NCBI GenBank assembly: GCA_013214355.1
Contig: JABSSL010000015.1
Location: forward strand, 62,001 to 126,000
Reading direction: 5' to 3'
DNA: 64,000 nucleotides
From: Saprospiraceae bacterium
Lineage (GTDB): Bacteria > Bacteroidota > Bacteroidia > Chitinophagales > Saprospiraceae
Shown here: positions 42,739-52,866 of the stretch, piece after piece
How the letters are laid out: every line of letters begins with the position of its first letter
Position numbering within the stretch: the stretch's first letter is position 1
Notes under the pieces: model-generated
The model's input: the letters and a program-made list of their open reading frames with translations, nothing else
Told to the model about the DNA's origin: nothing
The model's database searches: none
Made by a program: the position numbers and the translations under genes

Positions 42739-42946
42739 GCGATCTGTTTAGCTGCGATTCAGTAGGTTTCGGTAGTCTTTTCGGCTGGGTCAGGTGCTCC
42801 AGCGGCAGTAGCCCAAAGTGTGTTTGCGGGGTAATATTATAAAGGTGAGAAAATTCAGATTAAAAGACAACTCCGAGATTTGAAAAGGGATACTTCGCTT
42901 GAGTTTTGACCCTAAAGAGTCGGAATGGGCAAGTCTAAAGGAGTAT

Positions 42947-44277
42947 TTAGTTGAGTGATTTCCGTAGGGTGAAATTAACGGTCGTACCAACTTCGAGTTT
43001 TGATGTAAGCCAGATTTCGCCTCCATGATTTTCCACTACCCGTTTGCAGAGGGCGAGGCCCAAGCCGCTGCCTTTGTACTCTTTGATCGTATGCAATCGA
43101 CCAAAGAGCTTGAATGCCTTTTCAAAGAAGATTTCTTCCATCCCGATTCCATTATCTTGAAAGGAAAATTGAAAGTTTTTTTCTTTTTCTTGGCAAGTTA
43201 TAGTAATGTTAGGCGTCCGCTCCTTGTGATGAAATTTAATGGCGTTGGCGATCAGATTTTGAAATAATTGGATTAGGCTAGCATCATCGCCAGGTATGTT
43301 AGGTAGCTTATCGTATTGTATGGTCGCTTTTTTCTCCTTGATTAATTGAGAAAGATTAGACTCGACAACTTGCATGGTCGCATTCAGATCCAAGAGATTT
43401 TGCTCAATTGGCTTTTGCCCTACTCGTGCATATATCAATAGCCCGTCGAGTAGTCTTTTCAAACGATAACACCGCCCACGGCAAAATCCATGTACTCCAA
43501 ACTATCTGGGGATAAATTCTTTTCCTTTCTTTGGATCAGCTGTAGGAAACTGGATATGGTACGTAGGGGCTCGGCCAAATCATGCGAAGCTGCGTAAGCA
43601 AACCCTTCTAGGTCCTGATTGGATTTTCTTAACTCGACTATGTGCTCTTTAAGGTCTCTCGTTTGTTCTGCGATTTGTTCTTCCAAGCCTCTCTGATAGG
43701 AGTGCAATTTATCTACAGCTTGGGCGTGCAGAATCTTGGTGACGGCCATGGCGGCAATGGTCTGTAGTAGCTCAAGGTGTTGTTGGGTGAAGAACTTCTT
43801 GTCCGGATGTTCAGAATCAATCACTCCAATCAAACGTCCTCCATCCAGAATAGGAACAGTGATTTCTGAATAGCGAAAATCGTCATCTACGATATATCTC
43901 GGATCTTGGCTGGTGTCAGAAATAACTTCTGCTACCCCCGTCTTAGCAACTGTTCCCACGATGCCTTGTCCCAATGGAATGGTAATGGGGTTGGCAATAT
44001 CCATTTCGTGCGGATTCTTAGGGCCGTGGGCAGCTGCTTGAACTAAGATTTGTCTTTCCTCATCGACTAGGTAGACGACACAATCGTAGAATCCTAGTCT
44101 AGCAATAGCGTGTTTGACGATGGCCCAAACCACATCTTGGAGGGTATGCTGTTGCAGGAGATTAAGTGCAAAGGAATGCAATACACGGAGGTGCTGCTCT
44201 CGTTCAGCCAAGAGTTGATAGGCGCTACGGAGACGCTCTATTTCTTCCGTCTTCGATAAGTGGTTAGAATGGTCCAT
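42947..44277 (-). pseudogene. GAF-domain sensor histidine kinase split by a one-base frameshift
   Basis: The 5-prime part (44277 to a TGA at 43459-43461, 272 residues) holds a GAF domain (about 30-185), a coiled coil and HisKA (AYAASHDLAEPLRTI). The 3-prime part (to 42947) holds the ATP-binding half (NLIANAIKFHH, DNGIGMEEIF, GSGLGLALCKRVVENHGG). Read in the second frame just before the TGA, the sequence gives YRLKRLLDGLLIYARVG, which continues the first part after AVGGV if one T is restored, near 43466-43469. So a single-base deletion splits one kinase of about 443 residues. The second half could start at a TTG overlapping the TGA, making two subunits. A sequencing error is also possible. Confidence 0.8.
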
Positions 44278-44561
44278 TTTGCTTTCCGGGGCATGAGAGC
44301 ATTAAAAACCCATCATGTTTATGTTCTATTTTACCGATCTAATGTCATAAAGTTACATAATTGTGGTGATAGAGTAGGTGTGGATAAGGTTAAGAGTTTC
44401 GGGGAGTAAATGGGGGAAATAGAGGATGAAATCAGTTGGGCAAGTACTTTATTTGAACGTCGGCAATGTTTTGTTGTAGGTTGTACAAAGTAGCATTGCT
44501 GAGGAGTCGGACGGGTATTAGGAGCTAATCGTTCAAGGTACTGATCATTGATAATAGGGTA

Positions 44562-44597
44562 GGTGTAGCCTTTTATCTAGACAAAAGACTACACCTC
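44562..44597. terminator. Hairpin after the receiver-like gene
   Basis: Arms of 14 nt with one mismatch (AGGTGTAG plus CTTTT at 44562-44575, pairing with 44584-44597) and an 8-nt loop lie 8 nt after the stop codon at 44606. No T-run follows. The rest of 44278-44605 shows no gene. Confidence 0.55.
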
Positions 44598-44605
44598 ATA
44601 TCGCA

Positions 44606-44953
44606 TTATTCCCCAAAGGGGTTATCCATCAACTGTAGTCGATCATTTGCACCCTTTGCTAGGGCCATTTCGATTTCGCTTTTCAACAATCCACTACCTC
44701 CACCGTAATGCTGGATAATTTGGAGTTGTGGGTTTAGATGCTGAAATAGTGCTCTAATCTTTTTCTCTGAATCTTCCGGGATACCACCACCTAGCAAGAC
44801 TAAATCATACTGGTTTTGGTGATAAAGTTCAATAACTCTTTCTTCGTCTACACTTCCTTCCCCTTCCCAGGCATCATTTTTGTTGATCAGACGCAATACC
44901 GTTTCCAGTATCTCTGGATGCTTGCCGTATACTAGGATTTGAATCTTTTTCAT
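44606..44953 (-). CDS. Receiver-like protein lacking the phosphoacceptor aspartate
   Basis: The 115-residue protein resembles a response-regulator receiver: MKKIQILVYGKHPEILETVLRLI at the start, YDLVLLGGGIPEDSE in the middle and ALAKGANDRL near the end. Where a receiver has LLDxxMP with the phosphorylated Asp, this protein has LLGGGIPEDSE, and the N-terminal acidic pair is missing. It would be a phosphorylation-independent pseudo-receiver. It is a single gene upstream of the broken GAF kinase (328-bp gap). A hairpin follows its stop. The function is unknown. Confidence 0.6.
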   Translation of the reverse strand: MKKIQILVYGKHPEILETVLRLINKNDAWEGEGSVDEERVIELYHQNQYDLVLLGGGIPEDSEKKIRALFQHLNPQLQIIQHYGGGSGLLKSEIEMALAKGANDRLQLMDNPFGE

Positions 44954-45363
44954 ATTGATTTGGTGAATTCATGGATGGATAATCTTTGTCGTTTACTTCT
45001 CTCTCTCGCTTGGTCCTTTTCCGGTAGTTTAGCGTCTAATGTGCTTTTCTACCGTAGCTATCATAATCTCGTCTTTTTGTTGATTTGCTTTACAAAGTTG
45101 CAGGCCTTTGGCTTGATCCACCATGTAAAAAAGGGACCAGATAATGTAAAAATGGCGTATGTGCCCCCCTTTTTATCCGGCGATGGCAAAAGTTGAACCA
45201 TTCTATAGACCAGTTAATCGCTCAAACAAGTTAGCTACTACCGGGAAACTGCCCTTGGTACGTACTGAATTTAGGATTGCAGAAAAAACTTGGTGGTAAC
45301 TGGCGTAGGTCATGATTTAATATCCAAGATCTGTTGAACTCAATTGTGATGATTGATTTACAG
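44954..45363. other. Gene-free stretch
   Basis: This 410-bp stretch lies between the CHAT gene end and the receiver-like gene start. A plus-strand reading frame of 85 codons (44939-45196) has no ribosome-binding context or recognisable domain and overlaps the neighbouring gene start. I see no strong repeat or hairpin. Confidence 0.4.
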
Positions 45364-46662
45364 CTATCTGCCAATCAGCAGGTAGGGACTCCAATAATGT
45401 GGAGCTGCGGTGGCGGGATCTTCTAGTAGCTTTAGTTTAGCCTGGCGTAAACTAGCTGTATAGCTGTTTTCTGCCAATACTTCCTGATAGAAATCTACCA
45501 TAAGTTTAGCACTTACTTTATCATACACTTCCCACAATGAAAACACCACATTGGGTGTTCCTGAGCTGATGAAGGCATGGTTCAACCCCAACATCCCTTC
45601 ATTTCTTTCTAACTTTCCATATCCACTTTCGCAGCTGCTTAAGGTCACGAGGTCTGCCTTTATGTTGAGGTGGTGGATTTCACCGGAATATAATATCCCA
45701 TCCTCATCACCAAAGTCGTCTTCATAACAAATGATTCCAGAAAAGTTAGGATTTAGGAGATTAGCAAAGCTATGTCCCGCGATATGGATGAATTGGTAAT
45801 CATGACGAAGATGATCTTTTAGGTTGAATTCGTTGGCACTATGTCGTATAGCCAGTGTATTATCTGAGAGGTCCTGGGAACCAAATAATTTGATGATATT
45901 AACCACCTCTTGCTGCGATTCAGGTAGAGGAGATAGAACTGCTGGGATATGCTCTCCTCTTGTGGCTCCTATCCGTGTAGATTGATCCTTTTCAGTAGCG
46001 GAAACTACGATTTCTCTTTCGTTGTATACCGGAGCAAAAGCAAAAATACCCTTCTCTTGATTGACTTCCTTTCTTCTCGCCTTCGCTAGTAAGGAGGGTG
46101 AATAGTGATAGGAAATTTCATAGGATTTCAATAGGAAATTCAGCTCATGGAAGGCCAGTACCTTTGGCGTTTTCAACAGTACCTCAAAGGGCAGATAATT
46201 GGTCATGCCATCTCCTATGATGACTAACTTCGATTTATCCTGCAACTGGTCTTCAATGGGGGCAATCAGTTGTTGATAAAGCCCATGGGCTAGTTGGATA
46301 AAGCTTTCTCGGCTTTTCTTACGGACCATATTAGAACCTTTCAACATCTGGTGAATCTTAGCCAATTTTTCTTCTAAAAGCTGATCTACAGTCGATTGGA
46401 CAAGTTGCAAGGAGTTATCTCGCGTTAAGGTGTAGATGAGTAACTGACTATCAGCAATAACGTAATTCACTAACAATTCCTCGGGTTCTAATAGGTATTG
46501 CAAATGGGCTGTCTCTGCGGAGCGGAAGGCAAACTTGGATTCGCTTTGATGAACTGGCGGTTGGTATAGCGTGTCCTTTTGTGGAGGTTCTTTTTGGGCT
46601 CGTGCTAGCTGCTGGCAACAAACTATCAGCAACAGGACGAGGAGTAGCCTGAGTTTATACAT
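45364..46662 (-). CDS. CHAT-domain (caspase-like) exported protein without TPRs
   Basis: The 432-residue protein has a signal peptide (1-22) and a CHAT domain filling most of the rest (about 150-432). The caspase-like dyad is present: His297 in FIHIAGHSF and Cys344 in VTLSSCESGYGK. Other CHAT landmarks are GVNHAFISSG-type GLNHAFISSGTPNVVFSLWEV and HYWSPYLLIG at the end. Most Bacteroidota CHAT proteins carry long N-terminal TPR arrays; here only about 120 residues precede the domain. It is probably a secreted or periplasmic cysteine protease. The partner is unknown; no gasdermin or CRISPR genes are near. Confidence 0.83.
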   Translation of the reverse strand: MYKLRLLLVLLLIVCCQQLARAQKEPPQKDTLYQPPVHQSESKFAFRSAETAHLQYLLEPEELLVNYVIADSQLLIYTLTRDNSLQLVQSTVDQLLEEKLAKIHQMLKGSNMVRKKSRESFIQLAHGLYQQLIAPIEDQLQDKSKLVIIGDGMTNYLPFEVLLKTPKVLAFHELNFLLKSYEISYHYSPSLLAKARRKEVNQEKGIFAFAPVYNEREIVVSATEKDQSTRIGATRGEHIPAVLSPLPESQQEVVNIIKLFGSQDLSDNTLAIRHSANEFNLKDHLRHDYQFIHIAGHSFANLLNPNFSGIICYEDDFGDEDGILYSGEIHHLNIKADLVTLSSCESGYGKLERNEGMLGLNHAFISSGTPNVVFSLWEVYDKVSAKLMVDFYQEVLAENSYTASLRQAKLKLLEDPATAAPHYWSPYLLIGR

Positions 46663-47274
46663 GAGTGTGGGTCTTAAGTCTTTTTTGTGTAATGGGTGTG
46701 GTAGTACTAACGGACAACAGGGGTTGGGTACGGTGTAGTCAAATCTCAGTTAGGCACAAAGTAAAGCGTCTTTGGTACAGGTAGGTAGGTCCGAAGATTA
46801 CTGTGTGGTAGCAGACGATCTATACAAGAAATAAAGGGCTGTGCACCAAATTCTTGTCGGCCAGACAGGCTTTAGTCTTATCGTGATGGATGGACAGAAG
46901 GATTAAACCTAGAAAATGCGGGTTGACTTAATCCAAGCGAAGCGCTTACGGGGTGGTGGTGGCAAAGCGCCTACGATAGTGCGAATGTCTCGCGGCAGTT
47001 AAGCGGTCAGTGTACATATTGAGTTGTTTATTTTGGGTAGAAGGTTGAGTACAAAGCAAAAATAACGGAGAGGAGAAGATATTGTCAAGCTGGTATTGCC
47101 CAAGAGAATTTATGGATGGCAGTTTTGAGGTATTATTGTTTGGGGGTGGGAGTGTAAGTGGTTGATTATGAGTAGTCTAAAAATGTCTGTTAAAAAACCA
47201 TTAAAAAGACTTTTGGAAAAGTTAATGCGCTGTAAGTACCCATAAATACTACAGAAAATGTGCTTAGACTGTCA
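46663..47274. other. Gene-free stretch of 612 bp
   Basis: It lies between the CHAT gene and the T9SS-type gene, both minus-strand. A short direct repeat AAGCGCYTACG occurs at 46940-46950 and 46965-46975. I see no ORF with coding features, no strong hairpin and no RNA landmark. It probably holds the CHAT promoter near its left end. Confidence 0.4.
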
Positions 47275-49218
47275 TCAATGCAGTAAAACTAGCTCTCCTT
47301 GGTAGTCAACTTCCTGCTCATCTAAAAAGCGAAGCCTAGCTAAGTAAAAGAACACACCATCATCGAGTTCACGACCTCTTGAGCGTCCGTCCCAACCATA
47401 GACTGGGTCGTTGGTAGCCGTATTTTTACTTCGGAATATCAGATTCCCCCATCGGTCAAAAATCTGTAGGGAAACCACCTCTGCAGCTTGCTTGCTGTGG
47501 ATAAAGAATTGATCATTAATGCCATCCCCATTCGGACTAAAAGCTGTGGGAAAAAATACATTCTGCTCATTAATCACCTCAACTAGTACGGAGTCTTTTA
47601 CGGCACACCCATCAGGATCCGTGACGGTCAGGTAATACCAGGTATCTGTACGAGGGGATTCAGATAATTCTGTACAACTGGTACAGCTAACCCCACCCAA
47701 GGAGCTAGACCAACTAAAGCTACTGCCATCTGGAGAAGAACTAACGGTAGCTTCGATATTTACCGCATCACCTATTTCAATTTGCCGGTTAGGTCCGAGG
47801 TCCACTTCAAAACCTACCCCATCTACCTGAATACTAGTTTCGATGGTCTGACAATCTGTACTTATGGTAACGGCATAGGTTCCTGCACTGGTCACATTAT
47901 AAGTGGGCTCGGTTGATCCATCATCCCATAAATAAGTGGCGCCAGGTACGCCGGGATCCAAGGCTAAACCCTCAGGAGAACAAATCTGGGTATTTATTCT
48001 GCTGTAATCTAGTACGAGCTCTCCCACCTTGACGATGGTCGAATCCATCTTTACCAGAGTCTTGGGATTGTCCGAGAGTAAAACGTAGCCTAGGGTCCCG
48101 GGCAAGCCAGATAGTTCGGCCTGAAAAGCGTAGGTCCCACTGGCTTCGCCGGTCAGTTCTACTTCGACAATTAATTCATGCAAACCAATGGGGATACTAA
48201 GACTTTCGAGGGTGAAAAAATTAGCATTAGGTCCACCTCCTGTTAGTACGCCTTCTATGGGGCTATCAATATTCTTAATGATGAAGCTTTCTGGGAAAAC
48301 TTGTTCCAAACGAAGGTTGTTTTGCGTGATTCCCGTAGAATTGGCAATTTCGAATTTGATGGGGATAGTTGTGCAAGGTAGGGCTTCGATCTTCTCCACG
48401 GAAAGCTGAAGCCCAAGTGTGTAGGGGCAGGAGCAGCCATCATTCCGTGAGGCGGGAGGACCTACCGTTTCTAATTTCACCGCCCCCGTTTCCTTGTCAA
48501 TGCTATAAAAAGCCTGCTGCACATTCTCTCCGGGTACCAATCCATATCCAAAGAGCTTTCCAAAGGCATCAAAGAACAACCCACCCATCAATAAGGATTG
48601 ATCGGTAGGAGGATAATCTGCCTTAATTAAGCCCGTTTGTATATCGTAAGTGACTAGTCGATGATTGATCCCATCAAAGCCATACAAGGTGCCGTCGATT
48701 GGGTCAAAGGCCACATCAGCTGATCGAACATCCGGACCCTCTAGCCAAATCTCTGTATACTCATAGGTCGGGGAATCCAAGTCTATGAAGCCAACTACTT
48801 CATCATGAAATGAACTAGTTCCGATAACCACCAAGTAGCGCCCATCAGGCGTTATATCGCCTGCAACATACTGTAGATAAGGATCGGAATACAATTCACT
48901 GACGGTCTGTGCTATGCCGTCTTTTCCCACTCGATATACATCTAGACTACCAGAATCTACACCATAGATGAAATTATCGACGGAGCGAAAGCCCATAGCA
49001 TTGAGATCCTTCCCGGTGGTGGTCAGGTTTAGGGGTTGAAAAGCCACGGTGCCGGAATCTGATTCAATTCCCACCGTGTAAACAGTCGTAAATGCTGCGC
49101 CATCAGTGATGGCCAAGTAGAAGTCTCCTTGGCAGATGAAAGACTCTTGAGCTTGGATCGAAAGGTGGGATATCCATAGGAAGAAAAGTGGTCCAAGGTG
49201 TACATAAAGTCTTCTCAT
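47275..49218 (-). CDS. Secreted protein with gliding-motility-type C-terminal domain (CHU_C, T9SS cargo)
   Basis: I start at the ATG at 49218 (MRRLYVHLGPLFFLW), which opens the signal peptide; the frame is open 10 codons further. The 647-residue protein has a propeller-like N-terminal half (about 25-265, DUF6923-like with VGKDGIAQTV and GYDITPDGRYLVVIG-type strands), beta-sandwich regions with DPGVPGATYLWDDGSTEPTY and a PKD-like part (about 400-540). It ends with FFPTAFSPNGDGINDQFFI to the end, the CHU_C type B sorting domain of the type IX secretion system. It is likely exported and attached to the cell surface, perhaps in adhesion. Confidence 0.88.
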   Translation of the reverse strand: MRRLYVHLGPLFFLWISHLSIQAQESFICQGDFYLAITDGAAFTTVYTVGIESDSGTVAFQPLNLTTTGKDLNAMGFRSVDNFIYGVDSGSLDVYRVGKDGIAQTVSELYSDPYLQYVAGDITPDGRYLVVIGTSSFHDEVVGFIDLDSPTYEYTEIWLEGPDVRSADVAFDPIDGTLYGFDGINHRLVTYDIQTGLIKADYPPTDQSLLMGGLFFDAFGKLFGYGLVPGENVQQAFYSIDKETGAVKLETVGPPASRNDGCSCPYTLGLQLSVEKIEALPCTTIPIKFEIANSTGITQNNLRLEQVFPESFIIKNIDSPIEGVLTGGGPNANFFTLESLSIPIGLHELIVEVELTGEASGTYAFQAELSGLPGTLGYVLLSDNPKTLVKMDSTIVKVGELVLDYSRINTQICSPEGLALDPGVPGATYLWDDGSTEPTYNVTSAGTYAVTISTDCQTIETSIQVDGVGFEVDLGPNRQIEIGDAVNIEATVSSSPDGSSFSWSSSLGGVSCTSCTELSESPRTDTWYYLTVTDPDGCAVKDSVLVEVINEQNVFFPTAFSPNGDGINDQFFIHSKQAAEVVSLQIFDRWGNLIFRSKNTATNDPVYGWDGRSRGRELDDGVFFYLARLRFLDEQEVDYQGELVLLH

Positions 49219-49413
49219 GCACCTAATGTACCGATTTTTCACAAGCATTCATGCTTAGACATAAAGCGGAAATGGCTAAATCAAGCAAAAAGGATAATTT
49301 GTAGGTTCAGATCAATAAAGCTGGGCGTTTATAGCTTCAGATTCTGGATATTTTAGTAGACTTGATATGATTAACAGGCGAAAAAACCGCCATTACTGCC
49401 TAAAAACAATCCT

Positions 49414-50469
49414 ATGTATACGAAACGTAAGTTTAAGGCCTTTGACATGGCCATGTGGACTCGGTATGAAACCTTATTATTTATCATCTTGAGCATTGTT
49501 TGGGTATCGGCCTACTATTTTGCGGATCTTTCCTGGTTGAAAATTCCCTGGACGCCATTGGCACTTATTGGTACAGCCGTAGCCTTTGTGATTGGTTTTC
49601 AAAACAACTCCGCTTACGGAAGAATTTGGGAAGCACGGAAGATATGGGGAGGCATTGTAAATACTTCCAGAACCTTCGGCATGTTTGTGCAAGTGATGTT
49701 GACCAATGAGCATACTGAGGTGAAGCTAAGCAAAGAAGAGTTGCAACACGAGATTAAGACTTTGACCTATCGGCACATTGCTTGGATGACGGCACTGCGC
49801 CATGCTATGCGCGTTCCTAAGCCTTGGGAAACCATTATGAGTGAGAAAACCAATCAGGAATGGGATGTAAAACCGCCGGAGCGTTTATCCTCTTTGGAGG
49901 AAGACCTCAAGCCCTATCTATCGGAAGAAGAATTGACCTCCGTATTAGCTAAGAATAATAAACAGACTGCCATACTTTATCAGCAGTCCTATCACCTACA
50001 AAGACTAAAAGAGCAGGGAGTGATTTGGGAGTTTGCTTTTCTGCAGTTGGAAGGCGTGATCGAGGAATTCTTCACCTTGCAGGGAAAGAGTGAGCGAATT
50101 AAAAACTTTCCCTACCCCCGCCATTTTGCTTCTCTCAATCACTACTTCATGTGGGTATTCGTCTTGTTGCTACCTATGGCAATTGTTCCGCAGTTTGCAG
50201 ATATAGGAACTGATTTTCTGGATAGCTATCCCTTGATTGGAGACATCTTTGTTTGGTTCTCCATTCCTTTTTATGTAGCTGTAGCTTGGACCTTCCATAC
50301 CATGGAACGTATAGGTCGTACTGGGGAGAATCCCTTCGAAGGAACGGCAAATGATGTGCCCATCTCAACTATTGCCCGTGGTATCGAGATCGATCTACGA
50401 CAGAATCTAGGCGAAGCCAAGGAGAACATTCCCGCTCAGTTTGAGATGCAGTATGATGTACAGTTTTAG
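49414..50469 (+). CDS. Bestrophin-family anion channel
   Basis: The 351-residue membrane protein belongs to the bestrophin/UPF0187 family. It has two early helices (about 20-36 and 48-62) with the GFQNNSAYGRIWEARKIWGGIVN signature between and after them, and late helices (about 243-262 and 275-290) followed by GRTGENPFEGTANDVPI, the calcium-clasp-like conserved stretch. Bacterial members form pentameric chloride or cation channels in the inner membrane. It is a single gene, with a hairpin 13 nt after its stop, convergent with the esterase gene. Nothing in the sequence tells ion selectivity. Confidence 0.9.
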   Translation: MYTKRKFKAFDMAMWTRYETLLFIILSIVWVSAYYFADLSWLKIPWTPLALIGTAVAFVIGFQNNSAYGRIWEARKIWGGIVNTSRTFGMFVQVMLTNEHTEVKLSKEELQHEIKTLTYRHIAWMTALRHAMRVPKPWETIMSEKTNQEWDVKPPERLSSLEEDLKPYLSEEELTSVLAKNNKQTAILYQQSYHLQRLKEQGVIWEFAFLQLEGVIEEFFTLQGKSERIKNFPYPRHFASLNHYFMWVFVLLLPMAIVPQFADIGTDFLDSYPLIGDIFVWFSIPFYVAVAWTFHTMERIGRTGENPFEGTANDVPISTIARGIEIDLRQNLGEAKENIPAQFEMQYDVQF

Positions 50470-50481
50470 TACTTTATGGAC

Positions 50482-50512
50482 TGAAGGTCAGGTAGACACT
50501 GCCTGACCTTCA
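50482..50512. terminator. Hairpin between bestrophin and esterase genes
   Basis: Perfect 11-bp arms (TGAAGGTCAGG at 50482-50492, complement at 50502-50512) with a 9-nt loop lie between two convergent stop codons. No T-run follows. It is a bidirectional 3-prime end structure. Confidence 0.6.
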
Positions 50513-50555
50513 ACCTAGCTGTTCGATTGCTTTTCAAAGACCATTAAGTCTACAT

Positions 50556-51800
50556 CTACTGGTCTTCAAACCAGATCGGACCACTGAGGCGAAACAGATC
50601 ATCTCCGTATTCAACGATGAAGTAGGCGGCTTTTATGCCTTTCTCACCCTTAGCTTTAATTTGGTTGTTCTTGATTTTTGCCGGTAAGGTTTCCCACTTA
50701 CGCTCCTTATTGGGTGCTTCTTCTTTGGTGAAAACAAGTGTCGCGGATTGAATCGATTGCTTGGGTTTGATGGTACTCACAAATCGAGTTCCCTTCTGTC
50801 TAGGGATCGAAATCTCAGGTAAGTCCGTTGGGGAGCGCATGAAAGGAGCTATCTCTTTGGGTTTTGCTCCGTATTCATGATTATGTCTCATCTGCGGGAT
50901 CATTAGCTGTGCCGCCTTGGGGGTGATTTCGACTGTTTTTTGCCAACTTTCTACGGGATAAGCAAAGTCATTGGTTCCATTTATGAATAGAACCTCCGAT
51001 TTGATATTCGAAACGTATTGAGAGGGATCCCATAGGCGTACCCACTGCTGACTAGCGGTGGTTCCCAAAGAGTCAAAACGGTTTAACCAGACACTTTTCT
51101 CATGTAGGAAGCCACAGCCATAAACAGGTACAGCTGCTGAAAAGCGATGATCGATTCCTGCGACGATAGAGGTTAGATATCCACCCCAACTGATTCCCGT
51201 CACTACTGTTTTCTTTGGATTCGTTTCAGGAAATGAGTGTAACAAAGAGTGAGCTCGGATAATATTTGCAATAGCATGGAACTGCCAGTGCTCTGTGAAG
51301 TCTGCATTGATGTGATAAAATTTGTGCGTATCGTTCTGTGGCGGCCCTCCTTGACTTAGTCTTTCCGATTTAGTGCCCCACGGATGATTTTGCTCTGCCA
51401 TAGGAGCAGGTCTACTTCCGCCTAGATCCATGGCAATGGCCGCATAACCGCGCTTGGCCCATTCCATCGCCCATACTCGAAAGGCCGTCCCGCCGCCGCC
51501 ATGTATCAGCACGATTCCCGGAAATTGTTCGTTGGTTTTGGTCTTATTTGTCAAGGTATTGGGGCTAGCATAATAGGCAAAGACCTCCGTTGTCCTTCCA
51601 TCAAATGGGCCTCCTTCATAGGTGAGAGCCCATACAGAATCTGTACGACTTTCCCATTGGAAGGAAGGGGGGGATGCGAGCGCCTCAAAGTCGAATGGAA
51701 TTTTCCCCGCTAAGGATGGAGGTAGGCCGAGTTGACTTTCCTGTCCAATCGATCGTGTGCAAATGAAAAGGAAAAGTAAGCAACAGCAATACCATTTCAT
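50556..51800 (-). CDS. Secreted alpha/beta hydrolase (acetyl-xylan-esterase/dienelactone-hydrolase-like)
   Basis: I start at the ATG at 51800, which begins the signal peptide (MKWYCCCLLFLFICT); an ATG at 51821, 2 nt after the previous gene, is the alternative. The 414-residue protein has a full alpha/beta-hydrolase triad: Ser in GISWGG, Asp in NGTNDFAYP, His in MRHNHEYG, and the oxyanion loop LIHGGGGTA. It resembles carbohydrate esterase and deacetylase relatives. It follows a concanavalin-like lipoprotein gene and is near a sulfatase, so removal of acyl decorations from a sulfated glycan is plausible. Confidence 0.83.
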   Translation of the reverse strand: MKWYCCCLLFLFICTRSIGQESQLGLPPSLAGKIPFDFEALASPPSFQWESRTDSVWALTYEGGPFDGRTTEVFAYYASPNTLTNKTKTNEQFPGIVLIHGGGGTAFRVWAMEWAKRGYAAIAMDLGGSRPAPMAEQNHPWGTKSERLSQGGPPQNDTHKFYHINADFTEHWQFHAIANIIRAHSLLHSFPETNPKKTVVTGISWGGYLTSIVAGIDHRFSAAVPVYGCGFLHEKSVWLNRFDSLGTTASQQWVRLWDPSQYVSNIKSEVLFINGTNDFAYPVESWQKTVEITPKAAQLMIPQMRHNHEYGAKPKEIAPFMRSPTDLPEISIPRQKGTRFVSTIKPKQSIQSATLVFTKEEAPNKERKWETLPAKIKNNQIKAKGEKGIKAAYFIVEYGDDLFRLSGPIWFEDQ

Positions 51801-51823
51801 ATCAGCGTATTCATGATTCATGC

Positions 51824-52549
51824 CTAGTCTTTTAAGGGGTTGATAGTAAAGTCCTTAATCTTGAGATGATTTCGAACGGTCCTGAAAGCGAACCATCCTT
51901 CTCGGTAGGGAGATTCATCGAGATAGTCAAATATCAGCTCATCATTGATGGAATAGGTCGTCCGATCAGAATAGACTTTGATATGTACTTGGATGTCCTT
52001 ATTGGGAATGATTAAGTGGGGTTCAGCCAGATCATGTTCGGGTAATAAGGGCCGGTCACCTGTACCTGTGTATCGCCGAAAGCGCGTTTTTGTGTTGTTA
52101 TGTCCTCCGTAGCCTACGTAATAGGTTTGGATCTGGTGATAATCGGGGAACTTACCCGTCCGGATACTATCGGCACAGCTGAAGAGGTCTTCGGGGCATC
52201 TGGGGTCATTGGCCATCCAAAAACAATTCAGGTCGCTGACCCGATCATTTGGGCCATCCTCCCCAACCACATAGGCCGTATATTTTATTTCAATCGGGGC
52301 CTTGAGTTTTTGCTTTAACCAGATGGTGGCGCCACCGGAGGCTTCAATGTCTAGAGCCCCATCAATAATACTTACTTGAGATAAAGGTCCCTCTATTTCA
52401 GGAGACCAATAGTTTAAATCACTAGCTTTTTCAAAATCGATAGAAAACGAGGAAGGCTCTTCCGTAGGAGTACCGGGATGACAGGCCATCAGTCCTATAA
52501 TCAGAAATAAGCAGGTAGCGCTAAGGCCAAGGTTGAGCTTGGGAATCAC
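51824..52549 (-). CDS. Concanavalin-like glycan-related lipoprotein (DUF6250/DUF1961-like)
   Basis: The 241-residue lipoprotein (lipobox GLMACH) is one concanavalin-like beta-sandwich with IEIKYTAYVVGEDG, the DRVSDLNCFWMANDP stretch and GWFAFRTVRNHLKIKDF near the end. These features resemble DUF6250-type proteins found in polysaccharide-utilisation loci; I am not certain of the number. Some relatives are lyases or lectins. It is directly upstream of the esterase gene (2-23 nt), so the two are translationally coupled, and both are divergent from the sulfatase gene. Confidence 0.7.
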   Translation of the reverse strand: MIPKLNLGLSATCLFLIIGLMACHPGTPTEEPSSFSIDFEKASDLNYWSPEIEGPLSQVSIIDGALDIEASGGATIWLKQKLKAPIEIKYTAYVVGEDGPNDRVSDLNCFWMANDPRCPEDLFSCADSIRTGKFPDYHQIQTYYVGYGGHNNTKTRFRRYTGTGDRPLLPEHDLAEPHLIIPNKDIQVHIKVYSDRTTYSINDELIFDYLDESPYREGWFAFRTVRNHLKIKDFTINPLKD

Positions 52550-52866
52550 GTTGTAAAATGTTTGGTTTCTCGTCTTGTATCTTTGCGTCGATATAGAGGA
52601 TATTTAGCCTCCATTTCTCCGTCAAGGATTACCATGTAAGTTACTACTTTGCGCTTGCCTTTTCCAATTGTAGCGATCCGATCTACCATAGTCTGCACGG
52701 ATATTCCCCTTTCTGATGAGGAACTCCTTGTTTTCAGGCATAAAAATTCGGAGCAGTTCCAGGCCGGTCGGAATGCTCCGAAAGTATTCAATAATTATCG
52801 GTACCCGTTGTTGGTGGGGTCTGTTTTCGGTTGAAGACTAATTCGAGACCCCGAAAGGACTAGAAA

